Shown one piece after another: positions 1-5,103 of a stretch of 6,828 nt of DNA (position 1 is its first letter; every line of letters begins with the position of its first letter). A program made the translations under genes and the position numbers. This DNA comes from Desulfuromusa sp. (GTDB taxonomy: Bacteria; Desulfobacterota; Desulfuromonadia; Desulfuromonadales; Geopsychrobacteraceae): the NCBI GenBank assembly GCA_023145655.1, contig JAGLDI010000068.1, forward strand, positions 1 to 6,828, read 5' to 3'. The notes beneath the pieces were generated by a model that did not search any database, was not told the origin of the DNA, and saw only the letters and a list, made by a program, of their open reading frames with translations.

Positions 1-189
1 ATTACCCGAATGCCTTATGGCAAACACGCTGGCAGGTTGTTAGTTGACTTGCCGGAACCTTATGTCGTCTGGTTGGTCGGCAATCAACTGCCGGGCGGAG
101 TGTTGGGGCAGCAATTACGGGAAATTTATGAAATCAAGGTCAATGGACTTGAATATCTATTACGACAACTTGTTCCGGGTGAACGATAA
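1..189 (+). CDS. DUF3820-family protein, C-terminal part (5' end outside window)
   Basis: The frame is open from the first base and encodes 62 residues before TAA. Near the visible start is MPYGKHAGRLLVDLPEPY, followed by a Trp-Leu pair, a Pro-Gly-Gly turn and a closing segment IKVNGLEYLLRQL. This pattern (a MPfGK.kGr start, a dLPe.Y..W core and an IK.nGLeyLl end) is what I know of the DUF3820 family, also called putative quorum-sensing-regulated virulence factor. These are small proteins of about 70 residues, so probably only a few N-terminal residues lie outside the window. The Met at codon 4 could itself be the start, but open frame continues to the edge. The biochemical role is unknown. 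The stop codon shares one base with the start of the next gene (TAATG), so the two are probably co-transcribed and translationally coupled. Confidence 0.8.
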   Translation: MTRMPYGKHAGRLLVDLPEPYVVWLVGNQLPGGVLGQQLREIYEIKVNGLEYLLRQLVPGER

Positions 190-1151
190 TGAGGTCGCTT
201 CCCTGGAGTGAAGGATCAGTACCACTGATGCTGGCACCAATGCAGGGGTTGACCAACGACGCGTTGCGTGCTTGCTATCTGGAGCGTTATTATCCCGATA
301 TTGTCTTTACTGAATTTGTCCGGGTTCACACCCAATCAAGAAAACGGATTGCTCGTGCTGAACTGACAGAAATTGCGGTGCACAGTTCGGAATTTCCACT
401 GGTTGTTCAGTTGATAGGCAATAGTGGTTTAGCTTTGGCGGAGGCTGCAAAACAGGTTCAGGATGTTGGCTGTCACCACTTGAACCTGAATCTTGGCTGT
501 CCCTATGGCCGGATGACGACCGGGGCGACCGGCGGAGAGCTGCTCAGGGAACCAGAAAAACTTGCTGAATTACTAACCGCTCTCCGGCAGTCGATTCTGG
601 GGAGTTTTTCGATCAAATGCCGAGCTGGATACAGTGATCCCCGGCAGTTGTTTGAGTTATTGCCAATTTATCTGGACTCCGGTATTGATTATCTGATCCT
701 CCACCCGCGGACTGTGGTGCAACAATATTCCGGGTGGGCCGATCATGATTTAACTGCCGAAGCTGCCAGTCAAACCAACCTTCCGATTATCGCAAATGGT
801 GATATTAACAGTGCCGCAACCGGGCAGAGATTGTTGCAGGAAACTGAAGTTTCCGGACTGATGCTTGGTCGGGGGGCTTTGGCAGATCCTTGGTTGTTTC
901 AGCGCATTCGCGGCAAGCTGCCAGGTGAAGTTGACGAGGCGCAACGCCGCAGTGATCTGTTTGAGTTGTTGACCGACTTACTGCCACGCTATCTGGTGAA
1001 ATTCTGTGGTGAACGTCAGGCTCTGATGAAGCTGAAGGATTTTCTGAACTTTATCCCCGATGATTGCTTGCAACGAGATATTGGCAAGCTGAAACGGACC
1101 ATGACCGCTGCGGGATTTTCAGCAGTGCTCGAAAGTAGATTTTCAAGATAA
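189..1151 (+). CDS. dus: tRNA-dihydrouridine synthase (DusC-like)
   Basis: A flavoenzyme of 320 residues that would reduce specific uridines in tRNA to dihydrouridine with FMN and NADPH in the cytoplasm. The N-terminal half is a TIM barrel. LAPMQGLTN (residues 15-23) is the first FMN-binding strand, and TEFVRV (41-46) resembles DusC. LNLNLGCPYGRM (98-109) carries the catalytic Cys104. SIKCRAGYSD (141-150) supplies the flavin-contacting Lys143. HPRTVVQQYSGWADHD (172-187) supplies His172 and Arg174. IANGDI (201-206) and LGRGAL (226-231) are the phosphate-binding loops. The rest is the helical tRNA-binding domain. All expected catalytic residues are present and the length is normal. The ATG overlaps the upstream stop by one base and there is no strong separate ribosome site, which supports coupling. 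The DusC-like label rests on TEFVRV and on the glycine-rich stretch after the cysteine. Which uridine is modified cannot be told from sequence alone. Confidence 0.92.
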   Translation: MRSLPWSEGSVPLMLAPMQGLTNDALRACYLERYYPDIVFTEFVRVHTQSRKRIARAELTEIAVHSSEFPLVVQLIGNSGLALAEAAKQVQDVGCHHLNLNLGCPYGRMTTGATGGELLREPEKLAELLTALRQSILGSFSIKCRAGYSDPRQLFELLPIYLDSGIDYLILHPRTVVQQYSGWADHDLTAEAASQTNLPIIANGDINSAATGQRLLQETEVSGLMLGRGALADPWLFQRIRGKLPGEVDEAQRRSDLFELLTDLLPRYLVKFCGERQALMKLKDFLNFIPDDCLQRDIGKLKRTMTAAGFSAVLESRFSR

Positions 1152-1462
1152 GTTTTTGCTCTGTTCCTTCCCTGTTTTCTGGGTTATCTGCATTCCAGCC
1201 CCCTTTTTTATCTTGCATGTTGGTTGATTAATCACTTGAAGAGTCACTGGAAAAGCTAGCGTAATTGCGACAGTTTAGGGTTTTAAATCAATAGGATTCT
1301 CATAACTGATTAACAATATGTGGTGTTGATGAGTGAGAAAGATACTAGATGTTGTGATTTTGTCTTTGGGTGCCGATAAAACTATGCTAGTCTCGTCGCC
1401 ATTATGGTTGGTTCTTTGTTTGTTGGTATTATTTTCCTGCGCAGCTGGCAGGGAGGGGCACA
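1152..1462. other. Gene-free stretch between dus and the nrdDG relic
   Basis: About 310 bases without a convincing gene. The left end has a run of C and T after a weak CTGG/CCAG pairing (around 1178-1210), which might end dus transcription but is not a convincing hairpin. The middle is AT-rich, with the 10-base palindrome TGATTAATCA (1225-1234). A possible promoter lies at 1360-1388. The frame opening at 1404 (ATG) runs across the relic in the wrong frame and resembles nothing I know, so I do not call it a gene. The right end, about 1404-1462, is where the missing body of nrdD would have been, so a deletion junction is likely here. Confidence 0.6.
1360..1388 (+). promoter_or_regulatory. Possible sigma70-type promoter upstream of the nrdD relic
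   Basis: TTGTCT (1360-1365) and TATGCT (1383-1388) are separated by exactly 17 bases. Each hexamer matches the sigma70 consensus at 4 of 6 positions. It lies about 75 bases upstream of the remaining nrdD codons, so it could be the old promoter of that operon left in place after the coding region was deleted. The match is moderate and could be chance. Confidence 0.35.
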
Positions 1463-1588
1463 ATTAGTAGGGTTTATTCACGTATCTGTGGTTTTTTTAG
1501 ACCTGTTCAACAGTGGAATCGCGGCAAGAAAGAAGAGTTTAAGAACCGATCAGAGTATGTTGTCGTTCCCAAGGAGCAAAAACGCTGA
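1463..1588 (+). pseudogene. nrdD: nrdD remnant: C-terminal end of anaerobic (class III) ribonucleotide reductase
   Basis: The frame ending at TGA 1586-1588 encodes VYSRICGFFRPVQQWNRGKK (from about 1472), continues EEFKNRSEYVV, and ends a few residues later. This is the recognisable end of NrdD, the glycyl-radical enzyme that reduces ribonucleoside triphosphates without oxygen. Members end in a pattern like R-x-x-G-[YF]...PV..WN.GK..EF..R. The radical glycine would be codon 1490-1492 (in RICGF). Only about 41 of the roughly 600-700 residues expected are present. Upstream in this frame the translation stops looking like NrdD before about 1463: the usual zinc-binding Cys pairs are absent and there is no suitable start. 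The fragment therefore cannot be an active reductase. It overlaps the nrdG relic in the usual nrdD-nrdG order. A free-standing radical-domain spare part (as YfiD is for PflB) is a remote alternative, but I see no start codon for one. Confidence 0.8.
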
Positions 1589-2061
1589 AAACGATTCGGA
1601 TCAAAAGTTTTCAGGGGGCCAGTTTGCTCGATTTTCCCAGTCGGGTTGCTTCGCTGGTATTTACTGGCAGTTGCAATCTGACCCGTCCCTTTTGTCACAA
1701 CGCGGGGTTGGTTCTGGATCCTGACAGCTATCCAGATTATCCCCTCGATGAGTTGCTGGCAGACCTGAAAAAGCGTGAAGGTTTTATCGATGGGGTTGTA
1801 GTGTCGGGCGGAGAACCGACTATCGATGCCGGTCTGCCAGCGTTTTTATCGTTATTGAAAGAGAGTCATCTGCAGGTTAAGCTTGCCAGTAACGGCCTGG
1901 CACCAAAAGTTATTGCTGTTTATCAACCACAACAACTTTTTCGGTTGGCTGAGCAGGCTGGAAAATATGTCGATCAGGTTCAGGTGCGGGGAGTCTGGAA
2001 GTCATGTCATAAACTAAAAAATCCACGGGGTTGTACCCCGTGGATTTTTTATTATCGTTAG
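1585..2061 (+). pseudogene. nrdG: nrdG-like radical SAM activase, decayed (Cys lost, internal deletion, no ATG)
   Basis: This frame resembles the activating enzyme of anaerobic ribonucleotide reductase, which uses a 4Fe-4S cluster and S-adenosylmethionine to place the glycyl radical on NrdD. The first usable codon is CTG 1585, eight bases after AAGGAG (1571-1576). It forms a CTGA overlap with the nrdD stop, exactly where an ATGA overlap would be expected. LLDFPSRVASLVF, CHNAGLVL and VVVSGGEPTI are typical of the family. The cluster motif, normally CNLxCPFCHN, reads CNLTRPFCHN, so the second cysteine is Arg (CGT, one base from TGT). After KLASNGLAPKVIA the sequence jumps to QQLFRLAEQAGKYVDQVQVR, which looks like the C-terminal end of the family. 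About 80 middle residues of a normal ~230 seem deleted. The last residues read through the terminator hairpin. A TTG start at 1624 is possible but would omit conserved sequence. Confidence 0.8.
2016..2050. terminator. Strong bidirectional Rho-independent terminator
   Basis: A perfect 15-base inverted repeat, AAAAAATCCACGGGG (2016-2030) and CCCCGTGGATTTTTT (2036-2050), surrounds the five-base loop TTGTA. The GC-rich core is flanked by A6 on the left and T6 on the right, so the hairpin ends in a U-tract when read in either direction. It sits between the plus-strand nrdDG relic and the minus-strand cytochrome gene, whose stop codon is 18 bases away, and can serve both. Confidence 0.93.
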
Positions 2062-2067
2062 GTAGGT

Positions 2068-2322
2068 TTACAGTTTTATCTTGTGACAAAATAAACAGCG
2101 GAATTTTGGTGGATGCTCTTCCGAAAAGGGCATGTTCTCTTCGTTGTGACAATCTTCACAAAATTTCTCAGCTGCTTTTTTCCCATCAGTTTTTACAATA
2201 TCGTAAAATTTTAAGTGAATCTCATCTTTTGGAACCGGTTGGGTGGTTTCTTCTGGAGCCATCCAGAGGAATATAATGAGAGCGACTGCCCCCAATAAAA
2301 GGAATATATCGCGATTTTTCAT
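2068..2322 (-). CDS. Small membrane-anchored two-heme c-type cytochrome
   Basis: An 84-residue protein. Residues 5-21 form one hydrophobic helix (IFLLLGAVALIIFLW) that serves as an uncleaved signal anchor, putting the rest in the periplasm. Two CxxCH covalent heme sites follow: CEDCH (55-59) and CLFCH (76-80), the latter only four residues from the end. His36 and His70 lie in the soluble part and could be distal heme ligands. The EEHPPKFRCLFCH context resembles small cytochromes of metal- and sulfur-reducing deltaproteobacteria. I know no specific name. A likely role is electron transfer from the membrane to a periplasmic partner. I chose ATG 2322 because GGAG lies six bases before it; an in-frame ATG at 2334 would add four residues but has no ribosome site. 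The gene lies 61 bases downstream of a membrane-protein gene on the same strand, so they are probably one transcript ended by the terminator at 2016-2050. Confidence 0.85.
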   Translation of the reverse strand: MKNRDIFLLLGAVALIIFLWMAPEETTQPVPKDEIHLKFYDIVKTDGKKAAEKFCEDCHNEENMPFSEEHPPKFRCLFCHKIKL

Positions 2323-2383
2323 GAATATCTCCATCGAGAGGAATCAAATTTCAAGGAAAGAATTGACTCTGCAGGGTTGATGA

Positions 2384-2716
2384 CTATTCCGACTTGATAA
2401 ATAGGAGATAAATAAAGAGAAAAACAACCACCGCGCCACCACCAACAAGAATCCAAAGCCCTCCACCGGTCACATCATGTATGTTAGTTCCCTTACCGAC
2501 TGCCAGGGAGAGAACCAGAACAAAGCCACCAATACCACTGAGAAAACCCGCTATAGCACGCCAACCAATGTAGTAGGTAATGAGGATTAAAGCAGCAAAT
2601 CCTCCCAGAATCCAAGGATTGGTACTGATATTACCAACGTTCCAGTCTTGTAGCTGTTGTATGATTTGATTGGTGCGAAAATATTCCAAGTACTGCCGTA
2701 GTTCGGCCCAACTCAT
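2384..2716 (-). CDS. Small three-helix membrane protein of unknown function
   Basis: A 110-residue protein that I do not recognise. Residues 1-33 are polar, probably an amphipathic helix (ELRQYLEYFRTNQIIQQLQ). Three hydrophobic segments follow at about 35-52, 55-74 and 86-107, with short loops. The loop between the second and third (KGTNIHDVTGGG) contains one His and several Gly. There is no CxxCH, no lipobox and no known catalytic motif. The ATG is preceded by AGGAG five bases upstream, so the start is firm. It is first in a minus-strand pair with the two-heme cytochrome gene and could be its membrane partner, anchor or quinone-side component. That role is inferred from position only. I see no good promoter on the minus strand upstream of it. 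Confidence 0.75.
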   Translation of the reverse strand: MSWAELRQYLEYFRTNQIIQQLQDWNVGNISTNPWILGGFAALILITYYIGWRAIAGFLSGIGGFVLVLSLAVGKGTNIHDVTGGGLWILVGGGAVVVFLFIYLLFIKSE

Positions 2717-2790
2717 ATTGTCTCCTCTGCAAGGTGACTGAATAGTAGCAGATTACTTCTTGTTGCGAAAGTGGTAAAAGCCCGTAAATC

Positions 2791-2819
2791 TTGACTTTAA
2801 CTGGGAGCTTAACTAGGAT
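2791..2819 (+). promoter_or_regulatory. Probable sigma70-type promoter for murI
   Basis: TTGACT (2791-2796, 5 of 6 consensus bases) and TAGGAT (2814-2819, 4 of 6) are separated by exactly 17 bases. Transcription would begin near 2826, giving a leader of about 60 bases before the murI start at 2889. It lies in the 172-base gap between the minus-strand membrane-protein gene and murI and points toward murI. Confidence 0.6.
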
Positions 2820-2888
2820 AACTGTTTTATTTTTCAAGATGGTGAGATAACTTATTTGCCTTCTGAAATGTCTTGAGTAGGGGCTCTT

Positions 2889-3683
2889 GTGCTAGATCGT
2901 TCGATTGGTATATTTGATTCCGGAGTCGGTGGCCTGACAGTTTTGAAAGAAATTGCCAGTTTGCTACCAGAAGAAAATCTCCTTTATCTTGGTGATACCG
3001 CGAGGGTTCCTTACGGAACAAAAAGTGTTGAAACGGTGCAACGTTATGCGCTGGAGGCGGCTGAATTTTTAGTTGCTCAGGGGGTCAAGCTGCTGGTTGT
3101 TGCATGTAATACTGCCTCCGCTGTTGCCCTTCCCCTGTTACGGGAACGCTTTCAGTTACCGGTGATTGGAGTCATTGAACCAGGCGCCCGGCGTGCCGCA
3201 CAAAGCCGAAATCATCGTATCGGGGTTATTGGTACTGAAGGGACAATCAACAGTCATCGTTACCCCGAGGCAATTTATGCTTTGCTTCCTGATGCCGAAA
3301 TATTATCTGTCGCTTGCCCTTTATTTGTCCCTTTGGCAGAAGAGGGTTGGGCTGAACATGAGATTGCCAGATTAACGGCTATCGAATATCTGCAGCCTTT
3401 ATTGACTGCTAAAATTGATACTCTGGTTCTTGGTTGTACCCATTATCCGTTATTGTGTAATACCCTGCGGCGAGTTTTTGGCAATGCGGTTGTTCTGGTC
3501 GATTCAGCAGAAGAAACTGCAAAATCGGTACAGCAACTTTTTCGCTCGCAAGGCTTGTCCCGTTTGCAACCGGGTGGTCGCAGAACTTTTTTTGTCACTG
3601 ACGTTCCGGCTCGTTTTATCCGTGTCGGGGAGGCTTTTTTAGGTAAAAGTCTGGAATCGGTGGAACAGGTTCAGATAGGTTGA
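2889..3683 (+). CDS. murI: Glutamate racemase
   Basis: A cytoplasmic, cofactor-independent enzyme of 264 residues, the normal length, that interconverts L- and D-glutamate to supply D-Glu for peptidoglycan. IGIFDSGVGGLTVL (6-19) carries the conserved Asp-Ser pair. YLGDTARVPYGTKS (33-46) is the substrate loop. LLVVACNTASA (68-78) carries catalytic Cys73. VIGVIEPGA (92-100) is the inter-domain strand. VLGCTHYPLL (180-189) carries the second catalytic Cys183 with His185. All key residues are intact. The start is GTG at 2889, preceded by the purine-rich AGGGG about six bases upstream; the next conserved residues begin almost at once, so no later start fits. A good promoter lies 70-98 bases upstream. 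The GerMN gene follows after 19 bases, so the two are likely co-transcribed. Confidence 0.96.
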   Translation: MLDRSIGIFDSGVGGLTVLKEIASLLPEENLLYLGDTARVPYGTKSVETVQRYALEAAEFLVAQGVKLLVVACNTASAVALPLLRERFQLPVIGVIEPGARRAAQSRNHRIGVIGTEGTINSHRYPEAIYALLPDAEILSVACPLFVPLAEEGWAEHEIARLTAIEYLQPLLTAKIDTLVLGCTHYPLLCNTLRRVFGNAVVLVDSAEETAKSVQQLFRSQGLSRLQPGGRRTFFVTDVPARFIRVGEAFLGKSLESVEQVQIG

Positions 3684-3702
3684 TGCCATTGAAGAGGGTA
3701 TA

Positions 3703-4359
3703 ATGAACAAGGTGTTGATAGGGTTGTTGTTGGTGCTGGTGACCGGAATATTACTTGGTTATGGAGTCAGCTGGTATCTCCAGCAGGATCAGGGGGGCAC
3801 AGATGAAGTGCGGATTGCTATAACCAGAGAAGTTTCCATGCGGGAAGTTCAGCTCTCTTTTACCGCTGCAGAGGGGACATTTCTTGTTTCTGAACCTCGA
3901 GATATCCCGATGTGTGAAGTGAGCAGTGATTGTATCAACAGTCTCTTAACCGGTTTGATCAATGGTTCAAAGCAGGGAAGTTTTCCCGTTTTGCCAAAAG
4001 AGACTAAAATTCTGAGTATTGACGTGGAAAATGACCTGGTCAGGGTTGATTTCTCCAGGCAACTGGTCGATTTTCACCCCGGGGGTAGCTTGGCAGAATT
4101 GCTATCAATTTACAGTATTGCTAATAGTTTGAGTGAAAGTTTCCCTTATATTCGACAGATACAAATTCTAGTTGAGGGAGAGGTAAAGCAGACTTTAAAA
4201 GGTCACGTCCGGATTGATCAACCAATTTATGCTGATTTTAGTTATAATGATCCCCCACTGACGGTTACTCTTCCCGGTTCGACAGAGGAAAAAGCTGATA
4301 CTCAGGGACTCAGTATTGAGGCCCTGATTGAGAATAGTGAATCTTCCGGAGATAACTAG
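3703..4359 (+). CDS. GerMN-domain protein, membrane-anchored, periplasmic
   Basis: A 218-residue protein. Residues 3-26 form a hydrophobic N-terminal helix that looks like an uncleaved anchor, since there is no lipobox cysteine and no clear signal-peptidase site. A GerMN domain follows at about 48-172: LSFTAAEGTFLVSEPRDIP, then LLTGLINGS (81-89), the alternating strand ILSIDVENDLVRVDFSRQL (103-121), the helix SLAELLSIYSIANSLSESFP (129-148), and a closing IQILVEGE-KGH strand pair. Cys71 and Cys77 could form a disulfide. The last ~45 residues are polar and low in structure. GerMN domains occur in the Bacillus germination protein GerM and the LpqB family, and are thought to bind cell-wall or extracytoplasmic ligands; no enzyme activity is known. 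The position behind murI fits a cell-envelope role. The start ATG has GAGGG just upstream (four-base gap). Confidence 0.85.
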   Translation: MNKVLIGLLLVLVTGILLGYGVSWYLQQDQGGTDEVRIAITREVSMREVQLSFTAAEGTFLVSEPRDIPMCEVSSDCINSLLTGLINGSKQGSFPVLPKETKILSIDVENDLVRVDFSRQLVDFHPGGSLAELLSIYSIANSLSESFPYIRQIQILVEGEVKQTLKGHVRIDQPIYADFSYNDPPLTVTLPGSTEEKADTQGLSIEALIENSESSGDN

Positions 4360-4482
4360 AAGCCTTCCGGACTCGACAAAGGTCACAACGCCCGGCGGGC
4401 TCCAGGCTCCTGAGGGTGAAACTTACGTTGCTCCAACCTGGGTTATTGAGCTATATTTCGGTTCTCTACTGAAGGGATAATC
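4360..4482 (+). promoter_or_regulatory. Gene-free leader with possible hairpin and weak promoter
   Basis: This 123-base gap contains no coding sequence I can recognise. CCAGG (4402-4406) and CCTGG (4437-4441) can pair around nested GAG/CTC and AAC/GTT pairings, giving a long interrupted hairpin. Just left of it is the short GC-rich inverted repeat GCCCGGCGGGC. A weak promoter may follow: TTGCTC (4428-4433), an 18-base spacer and TATATT (4452-4457). GAAGGGA, about five bases before 4483, is the ribosome site of the next gene. I compared the segment by eye with the c-di-GMP-I and fluoride riboswitches and found no match. Confidence 0.35.
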
Positions 4483-4992
4483 ATGATTGTCGGGTTTAAT
4501 CACAATATTACCTATCAAAGCGTCAGTTTTCACGTCCAGACCGAGGATGGTGGGTTGAGACGACCTCAGTTGGTGACTCTGCTCTACCATGGTGGAACAA
4601 TTATTTCGTCCAAGAAGACCACTTACGCTGACATAATCAAGGTTGATAATCTTGATCAGGTGGTTGAGGAGTTGGCAAAAGAGCAGCATAAGGGGATGCT
4701 GCGGAGTTTGACCAAGGGGGAATTTGATGAACGGATTGTCGAATTTGGAATTTCTCTGGGAACGTCTACTAGTCAACCGGTCCAAAAACCGCTAGTAAAT
4801 CAACCGCCACCGGAGCAGCAGAAAGCTGAAGATTTACCAGTAGATCCTCCCCCCGTTGTTTCTCCCTCTGCTCCCGTGACGATTGTTGAAGAACCAATTA
4901 TTGATAAGTTTAACCAGCCTAAAAAAACTGCAGAAAAAAGCCTTGATGAGGTGATTTATGCTTATCTGACAGCAGGGCAAAATCAAGCCTAG
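4483..4992 (+). CDS. Conserved-looking protein of unknown function with Pro-rich linker
   Basis: A 169-residue soluble protein with no signal peptide or membrane segment. I know no name or function for it. The N-terminal domain (about 1-90) looks like a compact globular unit. It begins MIVGFNHNITY and contains FHVQTEDGG (16-24), LLYHGGTIISSKKTTYADI (33-51) and a helical region ending EEQHKGMLRSLTKGEFDER. From memory, proteins with a NHN...FHVQTEDsG...hGGTI..kKt.YAdI pattern occur in Geobacter and Myxococcus relatives, but this is recollection, not a search. Residues about 93-143 are rich in Pro, Gln, Glu and Val and are probably a flexible linker. The last 20 residues (KSLDEVIYAYL) look like a short amphipathic helix, possibly a docking peptide. 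GAAGGGA lies about five bases before the ATG. It is separated from the GerMN gene by 123 bases and may have its own promoter. Confidence 0.75.
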   Translation: MIVGFNHNITYQSVSFHVQTEDGGLRRPQLVTLLYHGGTIISSKKTTYADIIKVDNLDQVVEELAKEQHKGMLRSLTKGEFDERIVEFGISLGTSTSQPVQKPLVNQPPPEQQKAEDLPVDPPPVVSPSAPVTIVEEPIIDKFNQPKKTAEKSLDEVIYAYLTAGQNQA

Positions 4993-5103
4993 AGCTAATC
5001 TGACCAGCCTTATGACAACCTGTGACTAGCTTTTCCTTTATTCTCTTATATCTCACATGATTGGCTGAAGATCTTTTCTATTAATGAGTTTATCCAGTCT
5101 GGC

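Noticed and set aside
510..530. Arg108 rather than Lys a few residues after the catalytic GCP of the Dus protein, first read as a broken motif
   Set aside because: DusA-type enzymes, as I recall them, have Arg at the same place (GCPSDR), so this is normal variation. The catalytic Cys104, Lys143 and His172 are intact.
1225..1234. Palindrome TGATTAATCA as an FNR-type operator
   Set aside because: An FNR site needs TTGAT and ATCAA separated by four bases. The half-sites here are fused, so the spacing is wrong.
1404..1724. A 106-codon open frame on the plus strand starting at ATG 1404
   Set aside because: It runs in the wrong frame across the nrdD fragment and the start of nrdG, both of which have recognisable family residues in other frames. 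Its own translation resembles nothing.
2827..3021. A minus-strand 64-codon frame covering the murI start
   Set aside because: It is antisense to the conserved N-terminus of MurI and overlaps its leader. There is no family resemblance.
4343..4373. Direct repeat CTTCCGGA at the end of the GerMN gene
   Set aside because: It is eight bases, occurs twice with no further pattern, and partly lies in coding sequence. This is expected by chance and not a recombination or binding site on this evidence.
4993..5040. Possible terminator: AGCTA (4993-4997) and TAGCT (5027-5031) followed by TTTTCCTTT
   Set aside because: Only five bases pair cleanly around a 29-base loop, with no good inner stem. It may still end transcription, but I cannot support it as a hairpin terminator.
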